Part shown: positions 25,090 through 34,439 of the stretch, piece after piece
Layout: each line of letters starts with the position of its first letter
How positions within the stretch are numbered: the stretch's first letter is position 1
Assembly (NCBI RefSeq): GCF_017874215.1
Contig: NZ_JAGGLB010000002.1
Location: 558,001-622,000, forward strand
Direction of reading: 5' to 3'
Origin: Paenibacillus eucommiae
Lineage (GTDB): Bacteria; Bacillota; Bacilli; Paenibacillales; NBRC-103111
Length of the DNA stretch: 64,000 nt
The notes under the pieces: model-generated
Told to the model about the DNA's origin: nothing
The model's input: only the letters and a program-made list of their open reading frames with translations
The model's database searches: none
Made by a program: the position numbers and the translations under genes

Positions 25090-27386
25090 GGCGTGCCCCC
25101 TCCTTTCCTGATGTCGAAGCGGTTGCTGTTATAATCGACGGTTACTTGGGTTCCTTCATCATATGTCATCGTGTAGATCCCTTCGGCTTGCTTGCTATGC
25201 TTCACCATGCGGCGGTTCACTAACGACGCGAGCCCGTCGAATTTCTTGTACTCTTCCACAATGCGATCTTTCCATATGGCATATTCACTGCTGTACAGAT
25301 TGTCGTAATCGGTGCCCTTTAGCTCACGGCTGCGTTCATACGTCAAGCGAAACGAGGGAATCGCACCGTATTCGAGAGCTTTCAGCAGCTCCTTGTCGTA
25401 CTCGTTGCGCAAGTTGCCTTCTACACCCGTATAGAGCAGTGATCCGTGGACTGCCATCGGATAGAAGGGCACTGTCTCGTCAATAAAGAAATCATAACTG
25501 GCTTCGAGTGGGAAGCGTGACAGCAAGTCGCTCGACTGCAGCACATAATCGTTGCCCCGGTCAGTTGCTACTGTGCCTAGCCGCTCCTTTGTATAGGCCA
25601 GCAGCGACTGATAGAGATGCGCTGTATCCTCCCGTTCCAGTCCATTCACCGCATAATCGCTAAACACCGTGCTGCCGACCCCATTAAATACAAGGCCGTC
25701 TATCCCAAGATCGTCCAGCTTATCGATCGTCACTTTCGCCGAACGAACCGCCGTCACCGGATTCAGGAGGAAGGATGTCCCTCGCAGATCGTGGAACACT
25801 GTCGTGTCGATGCTGCGAATCCCTTCCGTTTTCATCGAGAGTTTCGTTTCCCCAATTCGCATCCAAGTAAGAAAATCTTCGAACAGCACCGGGATGCCGC
25901 GCTCCTTCATAGCAGTCGTAAATCGCTTCACTCCCTCTGCTCCCCCCAGCTTCGCCTGTATGGGGAAGCGCCGGTCGGTTTCACTGAAGCCACCGTCCTG
26001 CCAGCCTTGGACCTGCACCTTCATATTGGCAACGCCTAGTTCGGACAGCTCCGCCACCATCTGTTCAGCCTGCGCAAACGTCGTCGCCGGAATATAGCTA
26101 TTGCCGCCGAACACATCCTTCGTGCCACCCCCTACAAGGCCAAGCATCATCGGGATGTGCTTCACCTGCGGCAGCAATTCAGGAAGCTGCTGCGTTTCCA
26201 ACAAGTAATCGCGGTATGCCTGTGCCATTCCGCTGTAATCTGCTGAGCTTCCTGTCAGCAGCCGATACTCGATCTTGCGATCCTGGTGCGTACGCTCCTT
26301 GCGCACCGAGTTCACGGCGGGGGCCAGCATACTTACTTTGCGTAAATACTCCTCCCGGTACATAAACTTCGCCCCCAGTGAATGGTACGTCGTCTGTACT
26401 CCCGCCGGCATCGCCGTGATCCGAGTCGTATACTTGCCCTCTTTGACAATAGCGGCATACGCCTCCTCGCCCCGCTTGATGCCAAATACCGGATAAGCGA
26501 TTGCCTCGCGTGGAATGTCGCGCTCTTGCAAGTTAGCTGGATCCTCATCATACATCATGTAATCATATCGGTTTCCTGCTGCGGTACGAGTGCGGTCATA
26601 ATAAATCAAGCCCCCCGGTCCGTCAGGCACAAATAGATATCCGTCTTCTTCCTTGCCCGATACAGCCCCAAAGAACGGCAGAAGCTGTAGTGAGAACAAC
26701 TGGTTGTCGCCGCTTTCCTCAATGCCTTGGGAAGGCACGGTCACTTCCAGCCCGCCCGCGGTCAGCTCATAGCGAATCGCCAGGCTGAGACCTATACTTG
26801 TGTACCGGTAGGTGACTTCGACACCGTGTTCGGTTCTAATGAAGCTTTTTTCCAGCTTGTCATCCAGTGCATTTGTCATGTTCCGCTGCGTTTTGCCCGC
26901 ATTCACATATTCCATGACGTATGGTGACTCCAGGTTAGAAAGAATTAGCCCTTTCACTGTTTCTTTATCCAGCTGGGATTTGGCCGGATTGCTGTGCCAT
27001 AGGAAGCCGCTTTGCTTGTTGCGCACGGCGATTTGCGTCGTGTCTGGTGCAAGGAGCAGCGTAAATCCCTCATTGTCATAGACCGTCGCGAAACCGTCTG
27101 CATCGAGCGGACCAGGCTGCCACGCTTCACCCTTAGCAACCGGGATGAAGGTTTGCACCCGCTGTACAATCCCCATTTCCTGCAGCTTTGGCAGCTTATC
27201 CCGGTTTGTCAGCATGATGATGGTCATGAGCACAATCGCCAGGGCAGCGATTAGGATCACCCTTCGCATCCATGGAGTTTTGTGCCATAGTTTGAGCCAT
27301 AAGCCCTCACTCGCTAGAGGGGCCAACTTTTTTTGGGGACTTTTGGATGAGGTCTCCGGGCTGTTCGAGACATCCAGATCAGGCAT
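25086..27386 (-). CDS. DUF5696 domain-containing membrane-anchored protein
   Basis: Protein of 766 residues with one membrane helix near residues 42-60 and a large extracellular part. I recognise the DUF5696 type, often found with YIP1 proteins in Paenibacillus sugar-transport operons. The outer domain begins with a beta-sandwich (AVRNKQSGFLWHSNP, about residues 115-330) and continues with a barrel-like region (MLGLVGGGTKDVFGGNS to LGIDGLVFNGVGSTVFSDY, about 400-700), resembling the layout of family 31/36-type glycosidases; no catalytic residue can be assigned. The start follows GGGAGG. It may bind or trim the oligosaccharide at the cell surface before import. Confidence 0.82.
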   Translation of the reverse strand: MPDLDVSNSPETSSKSPQKKLAPLASEGLWLKLWHKTPWMRRVILIAALAIVLMTIIMLTNRDKLPKLQEMGIVQRVQTFIPVAKGEAWQPGPLDADGFATVYDNEGFTLLLAPDTTQIAVRNKQSGFLWHSNPAKSQLDKETVKGLILSNLESPYVMEYVNAGKTQRNMTNALDDKLEKSFIRTEHGVEVTYRYTSIGLSLAIRYELTAGGLEVTVPSQGIEESGDNQLFSLQLLPFFGAVSGKEEDGYLFVPDGPGGLIYYDRTRTAAGNRYDYMMYDEDPANLQERDIPREAIAYPVFGIKRGEEAYAAIVKEGKYTTRITAMPAGVQTTYHSLGAKFMYREEYLRKVSMLAPAVNSVRKERTHQDRKIEYRLLTGSSADYSGMAQAYRDYLLETQQLPELLPQVKHIPMMLGLVGGGTKDVFGGNSYIPATTFAQAEQMVAELSELGVANMKVQVQGWQDGGFSETDRRFPIQAKLGGAEGVKRFTTAMKERGIPVLFEDFLTWMRIGETKLSMKTEGIRSIDTTVFHDLRGTSFLLNPVTAVRSAKVTIDKLDDLGIDGLVFNGVGSTVFSDYAVNGLEREDTAHLYQSLLAYTKERLGTVATDRGNDYVLQSSDLLSRFPLEASYDFFIDETVPFYPMAVHGSLLYTGVEGNLRNEYDKELLKALEYGAIPSFRLTYERSRELKGTDYDNLYSSEYAIWKDRIVEEYKKFDGLASLVNRRMVKHSKQAEGIYTMTYDEGTQVTVDYNSNRFDIRKGGGTP

Positions 27387-29511
27387 AGAACGTCACCTCC
27401 CGGTAAATTTGCTTCACAAAGTCAAACAGGTTGTAGCTGAGCCCCGACATAATCACTACAAATATCCAAATGACTCCAATCGTAAACAGCGTAATGCCCG
27501 CATTCTTGGCGGCTTCGAGAAAATCAAAATTGTGGATCACCTGTGTCATAATGAAGAACTGCACCGCGATCCAGATCCACATCACCTGAATGATCGAATC
27601 GACAACGATCCGTTCTTCCAGCACGACAATGTTCGAGAGAAGAATCGCCGGAATCATCAGTACAATGTATGGAACCAGTGCATAGGTACTTGCTTGCAGT
27701 ACTTCACGAAACCGGCCTTCACCACCCTTGACCGTGCTGACCAAGTAATTGGCTATAATCCAAGTGATCCAAGGCACGATCAGCAGGCAAACCTCCAGCA
27801 CAAGATTCACCTTACTGAGATCATAAGGATGAAATATAAAGCCCATACCGTAAATGGAAAGAATCCGGATTCCGATCGTAAGCAGCAATAGAGTCAGGAT
27901 CATGGACACTGAAATTTTCCGCTCTTTCAGTCGATAGAAGCCTTCATAGGGATGGAACATCAGGTACCAGGCATCTTTGGCTTCCCCTCCATACTGTGCC
28001 GCGAACGGAGGCCAGGAACGGACGGTCACATAAACCCGGATCTTTCTGAATAGAAACCGCAGCAGCACGATAAGGAAGATCAACACAAGTATCGAATAGA
28101 TCAAGTAGCTCTGGATCCAGTCATAACGTATATTCCAGAACGCATCCGAATACCCGGCCGCATCGTAGGAATCTTTGAAGTACGACATCGACTTTGCATA
28201 ACGCTTCTCGAACAGCGCAATTTCTCCCAACCCGTTGTACGGCAGATTCATCATGCCATTCTCTTTCATAACCGCTTCCCAATACGGCTTACTTTCCTCG
28301 TAGCTTCCCTCCACATACAGCTTGGACGCCGTCAAAAAGGCCTCCCCGAATGCTGTCCGTTTATACACCTGCAGCAAGTTCAGACTGCTGTCAGCGACCC
28401 ACAGCTCTTTCTTACTGTTGATAGCCACACTGGTCGGAAAATTCACAATCCCTTGCTGATGAGCCAGCTTATCCATATCTCCAAAATAAACAAGTGCATT
28501 CCCGTAAGGATCATAAATGGAAATTTCCCCAAACTCACTATTCATCCCATATAAAAAGCGGTCCGCATCGATCGCCGTGTCCACAAGCTTGCTTTCGCTA
28601 TACGGCTTATTTAGAAAGGCATCCGCTCCCCCTGCATTCAGCTTCTTAATCTGACCTTTGGCAACGCCGTAGCTAGTTGTCAAGAGAAAACCGTCGCTGG
28701 TCATCGCAACATTGGCAATCGCCCCTGGGCGTTTGGCGATTTCTTTATCCATCTGTGTCTGATTGAGGATCGTCCGCTTCAAGCGCGTCAGCCAGTCCAC
28801 CTCGGTTTTATTAGCACCAAAGAATCCGGTAAACTTTCCTTCTTCGTTCATCCGCAGCAGTCCTTGGTACGAGTCCTTATTGACGACGTACATGACCCCA
28901 CGGTTGTCGACAACAAGCTTGGTAGGCACATAAAAATAGCCCTCCGGCAACAATACTGATTGCGGTTTTTCAAATGCGCGCACATACACTCCGCCTGCAT
29001 CATACACAGCAATACGCTTGTTGCCCGTATCAGCAATGTAAATCATCCCGTCTTTGGTGACGAATACACCTTCAGGTGCATTCAAGGCACCATCGCCTTC
29101 AGCCGTACCTACCGCCCGGAGGAACCGCCCCTGTTCATCGTATTCGACGATACGGTTGTTACCCGTGTCCGCCACATAGACGTGGTCATCAGCGGTGATA
29201 TACAGATCATTCGGTGCCAAAAGCGGCACGTCGATGTCGGAATAGCCAACCACTTGAGAGGGCACATAGACAGGTTGAATACGCACCTGACGATTGGTCT
29301 CCTGATCCACAAACCACGTGTTGTAAGGCAAGCGGGCCGATGTAGCCGTTGGAAACTGCAGCGTTACAGCCAACGTGATCAACAGGAGCAGAGCGAAACA
29401 CGCTTTCTTTTGTCTGAAAAGCTTCTCCCCACTTTGTTGCCGGACAGCATGCTGCCATGCCCAAGCAAAAGCAAAATAGGAAACCATTTTGTTGTTTAGC
29501 CGTCCTCTCAT
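27379..29511 (-). CDS. NHL-repeat protein with C-terminal YIP1 membrane domain
   Basis: Protein of 710 residues. An N-terminal membrane helix (about 38-56) leads into an extracellular beta-propeller with NHL repeats, clearest in YVADTGNNRIVEYD and YIADTGNKRIAVYD. A linker with tetratricopeptide-like helices (KPYWEAVMKENGM to MSYFKDSYDAAGY) and a membrane helix (about 485-505) follow, then a YIP1 domain with about five helices to the C-terminus. YIP1 proteins are otherwise known from vesicle transport in eukaryotes; the bacterial role is unknown. It sits between two transporter modules of one operon and overlaps the DUF5696 gene by eight bases, so it may assemble or support the importer. Confidence 0.82.
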   Translation of the reverse strand: MRGRLNNKMVSYFAFAWAWQHAVRQQSGEKLFRQKKACFALLLLITLAVTLQFPTATSARLPYNTWFVDQETNRQVRIQPVYVPSQVVGYSDIDVPLLAPNDLYITADDHVYVADTGNNRIVEYDEQGRFLRAVGTAEGDGALNAPEGVFVTKDGMIYIADTGNKRIAVYDAGGVYVRAFEKPQSVLLPEGYFYVPTKLVVDNRGVMYVVNKDSYQGLLRMNEEGKFTGFFGANKTEVDWLTRLKRTILNQTQMDKEIAKRPGAIANVAMTSDGFLLTTSYGVAKGQIKKLNAGGADAFLNKPYSESKLVDTAIDADRFLYGMNSEFGEISIYDPYGNALVYFGDMDKLAHQQGIVNFPTSVAINSKKELWVADSSLNLLQVYKRTAFGEAFLTASKLYVEGSYEESKPYWEAVMKENGMMNLPYNGLGEIALFEKRYAKSMSYFKDSYDAAGYSDAFWNIRYDWIQSYLIYSILVLIFLIVLLRFLFRKIRVYVTVRSWPPFAAQYGGEAKDAWYLMFHPYEGFYRLKERKISVSMILTLLLLTIGIRILSIYGMGFIFHPYDLSKVNLVLEVCLLIVPWITWIIANYLVSTVKGGEGRFREVLQASTYALVPYIVLMIPAILLSNIVVLEERIVVDSIIQVMWIWIAVQFFIMTQVIHNFDFLEAAKNAGITLFTIGVIWIFVVIMSGLSYNLFDFVKQIYREVTFYA

Positions 29512-30417
29512 TTATTTCACCCCCGAATGCAGCATCGTCTGGATCATTTTGCGCTGGAACAGGAGGAACATAATGAGATTTGGAATAAACATCAGCAGCG
29601 CTGCTGCTGCCGCAATGCTTTGCCCGGCCACACTGTTTTGAAGGTTCGCCGTTAAGCTCGTCACATAGAAGGCGAGTGTCTTCATCGTCTCCTTGGTCGT
29701 GTACAGCGTCGAGCCCTCAGCGTCCAAGTAGACAGCTTGAAACGTAATGATCGCAATCGTCGCTACGGCAGGAGCAGTCAGCGGGATGATGATGCGCGTG
29801 AATATGTACATATCATTCGCTCCGTCCAGCTTCGCCGCTTCTAATAGAGAATCCGGAATTTGATCAATAAACTGCTTCATCAGAAACACCGCTACCGGGG
29901 AAGCGATAAACGGCAGGATATGTGCCAGATACGTATTCGTAATCCCCAAGCTGCTGACGATCAAATAGCGCGGAATCGCCACCGTCTCCGGTGCAAACAT
30001 CAGCGACAGCATGATCAGCGACATGATGAGCGCCTTGAAGTGAAAGTGATGCTTCGCCAGCACATATCCCGCCATTGTACTGACCAGAATAACGAATACC
30101 AAAGATAGCGACACAACGATGACGCTGTTAAATAAGTAACGCGTGAACGGAACAACACCCGCGCCAGCGTGCAGAAACAGCTGCTCGAAGTTGCGCATCG
30201 TGGGCTCTTTCACCCAAATGGTTGGCGGGAATAAGAACAGCTCGCTCAGTGGTTTAAAGGCATTGTTGAACAAAAAGATGATCGGCAGCAGCATAAATAC
30301 TGCTAAACCAATAAAGCACAGGACAAGCAGCGATCTGGATATGGAGATCCGACGGAGCCTGTTAAGCCTGGTGTTCTTGGAAAGCTTGGGAAACCCCAAA
30401 AGCCGTTGTTGAGCCAC
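29512..30417 (-). CDS. Carbohydrate ABC transporter permease (MalG type)
   Basis: Membrane permease of 301 residues with six predicted helices and the coupling loop LEAAKLDGANDMYIFTR. The GTG at 30417 was chosen because AGGAGGGGG ends nine bases upstream and the preceding gene stops at 30422; the longer frame to 30444 would overlap it and place the ribosome site inside the gene. It pairs with the permease at 30422. The next gene starts directly at its stop codon. Confidence 0.92.
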   Translation of the reverse strand: MAQQRLLGFPKLSKNTRLNRLRRISISRSLLVLCFIGLAVFMLLPIIFLFNNAFKPLSELFLFPPTIWVKEPTMRNFEQLFLHAGAGVVPFTRYLFNSVIVVSLSLVFVILVSTMAGYVLAKHHFHFKALIMSLIMLSLMFAPETVAIPRYLIVSSLGITNTYLAHILPFIASPVAVFLMKQFIDQIPDSLLEAAKLDGANDMYIFTRIIIPLTAPAVATIAIITFQAVYLDAEGSTLYTTKETMKTLAFYVTSLTANLQNSVAGQSIAAAAALLMFIPNLIMFLLFQRKMIQTMLHSGVK

Positions 30418-30421
30418 CGGA

Positions 30422-31408
30422 TTATTCCCCCTCCTTCGTCGCAAACAAACGATAGCAAAACCGCATTGCCAAATAGGAAATAATCAGCAGCGCCACCGAG
30501 ATCGCCGAGGCATAGCCCCACTCGTAACGTAAGAACGCATAATCATCGATATGATTCGTCATTAAATGCCCCGAGTAGCTCGGCGTAATCGCCAGGCCCG
30601 TCAGTTGGGTCGAAATCGCCCCGGCTTTCAGCGTTCCCACAATGGCCATCACGGCACTGAACAGCATTTGTGGCTTCATCGACGGAATGGTGATGTAGTA
30701 CACTTCCTGCAGCGCATTCTTAATGCCGTCAATTCGGCCGGCTTCATACAGCTCCGTATTGACCGTCTGCAAGCCACCAAGCATCGCCAGAAATCCCACG
30801 CCCATGCTGGTCCAGAGGGTGACGATGATCATAATGTTCATCAAATATTTCGGGTCCTGCAGCCACAGCTGCGACGTTTCAATCAGTCCAAACTTAAGCA
30901 GGAGGTTGTTCAAATAGCCAACTCTGTCCCCGCTGAAGGTGGCAATCCAAATGACAGATAACGCCACTCCACCAGCCATTGAGGGTGCATAGAACGCCAA
31001 AGTGAAGTAATCCCGTACGCTTCTTGGCAGCTGATGGATCAGCCATGCAAACACAAAGGACAGCGCGTAGCCGCCTGGACCAACAATCAGTGCAAATTTG
31101 AGCGTATTCGGTAATGTATATTTCATAAATACTAAGTCCTGTGTAATTAGTGCGATAAAATTATCGACCCCGATAAACTTCGGAAACGTAAATCCGTTGT
31201 ACGAGGTGACACTAAGAAAAACGGCCATGAACACCGGAATCAGAATAAAGCAACCAAAAGCGATCAGAAACGGAGCCAAAAACAAGTACGATAACCGGGC
31301 TCGCCAGCATTCCCGCAAAAACTGCCGGAACCGGCGTACAAAACGCGGTTCTACCTCTTGGCCAGGTGTGCTTCCTCCTAAGGCCAGTTCTCCCTTATTT
31401 CCCATCAT
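30422..31408 (-). CDS. Carbohydrate ABC transporter permease (MalF type)
   Basis: Membrane permease of 328 residues with a basic cytoplasmic tail and six predicted helices. The loop motif YEAGRIDGIKNALQEVYY is a shortened variant of the EAA consensus (GIKNA in place of GASxW). Two tandem ATGs at 31408 follow GGGAGGGGG; the frame stays open to 31438 inside the preceding gene. It belongs with the permease at 29512 and the large binding protein at 31395. Confidence 0.92.
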   Translation of the reverse strand: MMGNKGELALGGSTPGQEVEPRFVRRFRQFLRECWRARLSYLFLAPFLIAFGCFILIPVFMAVFLSVTSYNGFTFPKFIGVDNFIALITQDLVFMKYTLPNTLKFALIVGPGGYALSFVFAWLIHQLPRSVRDYFTLAFYAPSMAGGVALSVIWIATFSGDRVGYLNNLLLKFGLIETSQLWLQDPKYLMNIMIIVTLWTSMGVGFLAMLGGLQTVNTELYEAGRIDGIKNALQEVYYITIPSMKPQMLFSAVMAIVGTLKAGAISTQLTGLAITPSYSGHLMTNHIDDYAFLRYEWGYASAISVALLIISYLAMRFCYRLFATKEGE

Positions 31409-34400
31409 GGTTGCCCCCTCCCTCGAACGACTGCTCATCGATCGGCACCTTCAAATCTGTCCCGGGTCCGAAGCCGAATTCCTTCTGTTTGCGTGCCATC
31501 TCCCGCTGCAGGGATACTTCCGCTTTGCTGATCGCTTCTTTCCCTGGCATGCCGCTTAGCACAGCGTTATTCCAAGCGAAATCCATCTCACGTGCCAAGA
31601 AATAGTATCCCGGCACATAAGGCATATTTTTACCCCACCGCCCCTGTTCAGCCAGCACTTCCATATCCTCACTCGGCCATGGCACATAGTTAAGTGCCTC
31701 GATATTAGCCGGATTCCAGCGATATTCGATCCCTGCGAACGATTCGATGTCATTGGCGAACTTCGCTTGCGTGGCCGTCGACGTCCACCAATCCAGGAAC
31801 GTCCATGCCTGTTCCTTCCGCTTGCCTTTCTCCATCAGCATTCCTGCCGTCGTACTTTGTGCCGACCAGCGGACCACTTGACCATCTGCACCACGTACGC
31901 CAGGCAGGGGCGCCATCTTCCATTTCCCCACAATTTCCGGGGCGGCTACTGATAACTGGATATATGTATTGTAATCAGCAATCCCAATCGGCATATCCCC
32001 AAAGCGAAAATGGTTGAAAAACGCCGGTACATCTTTCGGAAAATTGTGCGTGATAAACAAATCGGTCCATCTCTTAAAGGCAGCCTGCCCCGCTTTACTA
32101 TCAATCGTTGTCGACATCCCATCGGCGGTATAGAATTCCGCACCAAGCTGATAAAACGGCATCACAAATTCTTTGGTCGGATAATAGATATCCATACCAT
32201 TCTCCTGCAGCGTCGGCAGCAGTTCCAGCACATCATCCCAAGTATCCGGCGGTGTCAGTCTGAGCCGCTCCAGCACATCCGTCCGATAAAACATTACCAT
32301 GAACGTCTGTGTTTCCGGCAAAGCATACATCCCCCCGTTATAGGCGTACGATCGCATCACCCCGGGGTTAAAGCGCTTCAGCACGTCTTCGAAGCCAGGA
32401 AACTGTGACAAGTCCGCTGCCGCCCCACGCATCGCATAATCGACAGGTGTTTCCATCCCGATACCAAGTGCAATATCTGGCTGGTCCCCTGCAGCGTTGC
32501 CCAGCATCAGCACATTCGTGCTCGGCATCAAATTCACGTTCACACGAATGCCTGTCTTGGGTGTGAAATCTGCTTCGATCATTTTTTGCAGCAGATCCAC
32601 ATAATCACGACCACGCTGTACCCAAACGGTAATCGCTTCTTCCTCATTCAAGTCCTTCAGATCATAACTTTGGAAAAAAGTGCGTGCGAAGTTGACCGCA
32701 CTGTAGCTAACCTTATCCCATAGGTTAGGCAGCTTCAGCCCAGGCTTCGCTTCCGGATCGCGCACGACGATATAGTCCAGCATTACACCTTGGCTTTCCA
32801 TTGGCTTGATCCAAGTGTTGATGCTCGTCTGAATGTCCGCAAACACCTTCACCTGGTTCGGGAGCTCATTGACATTCGCCAGCAGCTCCTCCAAGCTGTT
32901 CATCGCTGAGGAGATCGCCGTCGTCGGGTCGGTCACATTCTGGTTCAATCCATCGACGTAATCGCGCACCGAGCGCAACCGCTGGATCATCCCAGAAAGC
33001 TTCGTCTCGATCTCAGGATCGTATTTCCTGACATCCCATGTCCTCCCGGTATCGAGATTGGAGCTGCTCCCGGTTCCATAGTTGCCTGAGATGATACGGA
33101 TATCCCGCTCCATGACGCTTAAATCCTCCAGGGTACCCCGCAGCCCTTCTACGGCCAGGTTGATCAATGAGCTGTCGGCAATAAGACGCAGCCGATGGGT
33201 TCCGCCTTCCAGTCGAAATAAATAGGGCTGCTCTAAAGCATCTGTTAATGAGCGAATATCCCACTCGCTACTTGCCGGGAGCCTGCTATGGAGCATCTCG
33301 CGAAAAGGAACTTCCCCATCCAGCATCACCGTACGATAAGCATTCGCCCTTCCGTTGTAGCCTTGCAAGTATTTCAAGTCAATGGCATACCAGCCTGTTA
33401 CCGGCACGGTAAATTCCCATTCGATCCAATCTCCGGCTTGCTGCCAGCGCTCTCCACCGATCGCGTTATAGACGATCCGCCCTTTGGGATCCGGTGAAGT
33501 ATATGGCTCAGCAACACTTTGCGTCTGCGTCCCAATCGCCGATTTGACCGTGTATCGTTCTGCCTCGATGACGGAATACCAGCCATTCTGCCCAGCATCC
33601 TTCTCCAAGCTGCCTGTTCCTGTCGCAGTCACCGGCTCTACCTCTGTGCCAGCCTTTTGCTCTGCAGCAGCCACATAGTCGGCATAGACCGGAATCGGCT
33701 TTGGCGCGGTTAGCGTCAGCGACGCGATCGACACGGGCTCACGTCCGCCGGTAAGCCGAATCGTGTGCCGGCCTTTCGAAAGCGGCCACAGCAGCGGCTC
33801 CGACGAAACAGCGTAATTGGCCACCTGCACCGTACGCCAGCCTTCAAGCTCGACCTGCTCCGGACGGATTTCGTTGCCAAGCGCATTGCGGTCGTACGGA
33901 TACTTGCCATCCTTCCACCACCGCTCCAGCGTAATCCGCTCAGCTTCCTGATAAGGGTAACTCCCGTCAATCTGCACACCGCGCACGACATTGGCAAAGC
34001 TTCCTTTTAACGGGGAATAGTCCACGACCAGCGTATAGAGTCCGTCCTGAGGCACCTCGACGTTCCATTCCAACCAGCCTCGCTCGTTGGTCCAATCCAC
34101 AACATCTGCTTTCTGCTCATCCCTACGCACAGCGATTTCACTCTCTGCCGAAACTGCCGTATAAGCGGCAGCCTGGATTCTTACGGGTGAAATGCCCAGG
34201 TCACCCCTTACATCCGATGTCAGTTTTTCACGCTGCCACTGCATGTAAAGTGGAGTCGTTTGTGCGAGAGCATTGGAACTGCTTGCTGCCGCAGACCCCA
34301 ATTTAATCGAACTCACTTCCATTTTTGGAAATAACAGTTGTTCTTGAGATAAGGAACGCAATCCCCAAAGGGTCACCCACAATAGGGAGATACCACAGAC

Positions 34401-34439
34401 GAGAGTCCCCAGGTTGCGGTAAACCCTCCGCCTCTTCAT
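31395..34439 (-). CDS. Membrane-anchored solute-binding protein with carbohydrate-binding modules
   Basis: Protein of 1014 residues, more than twice the usual size of a sugar-binding protein. An N-terminal membrane helix (about 9-29) has no lipobox, so it is anchored by an uncleaved helix or released by signal peptidase I. Two beta-sandwich modules of the CBM35/CBM6 type follow (about 125-245 and 285-435), with IEAERY and DWIEWEFTVPVTGWYAIDL. A helical linker (about 450-560) leads to a family 1 solute-binding domain (about 590-1000), seen in PDIALGIGMET and AWTFLDWWTS. The start follows GGAGG. It overlaps both neighbours. The modules may hold polysaccharide close to the importer. Confidence 0.88.
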   Translation of the reverse strand: MKRRRVYRNLGTLVCGISLLWVTLWGLRSLSQEQLLFPKMEVSSIKLGSAAASSSNALAQTTPLYMQWQREKLTSDVRGDLGISPVRIQAAAYTAVSAESEIAVRRDEQKADVVDWTNERGWLEWNVEVPQDGLYTLVVDYSPLKGSFANVVRGVQIDGSYPYQEAERITLERWWKDGKYPYDRNALGNEIRPEQVELEGWRTVQVANYAVSSEPLLWPLSKGRHTIRLTGGREPVSIASLTLTAPKPIPVYADYVAAAEQKAGTEVEPVTATGTGSLEKDAGQNGWYSVIEAERYTVKSAIGTQTQSVAEPYTSPDPKGRIVYNAIGGERWQQAGDWIEWEFTVPVTGWYAIDLKYLQGYNGRANAYRTVMLDGEVPFREMLHSRLPASSEWDIRSLTDALEQPYLFRLEGGTHRLRLIADSSLINLAVEGLRGTLEDLSVMERDIRIISGNYGTGSSSNLDTGRTWDVRKYDPEIETKLSGMIQRLRSVRDYVDGLNQNVTDPTTAISSAMNSLEELLANVNELPNQVKVFADIQTSINTWIKPMESQGVMLDYIVVRDPEAKPGLKLPNLWDKVSYSAVNFARTFFQSYDLKDLNEEEAITVWVQRGRDYVDLLQKMIEADFTPKTGIRVNVNLMPSTNVLMLGNAAGDQPDIALGIGMETPVDYAMRGAAADLSQFPGFEDVLKRFNPGVMRSYAYNGGMYALPETQTFMVMFYRTDVLERLRLTPPDTWDDVLELLPTLQENGMDIYYPTKEFVMPFYQLGAEFYTADGMSTTIDSKAGQAAFKRWTDLFITHNFPKDVPAFFNHFRFGDMPIGIADYNTYIQLSVAAPEIVGKWKMAPLPGVRGADGQVVRWSAQSTTAGMLMEKGKRKEQAWTFLDWWTSTATQAKFANDIESFAGIEYRWNPANIEALNYVPWPSEDMEVLAEQGRWGKNMPYVPGYYFLAREMDFAWNNAVLSGMPGKEAISKAEVSLQREMARKQKEFGFGPGTDLKVPIDEQSFEGGGNHDGK

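Noticed and set aside
27145..27891. Plus-strand frame of 248 codons opposite the DUF5696 and YIP1 genes
   Set aside because: It spans the junction of two well-supported minus-strand genes and has a His/Asn-rich shadow composition.
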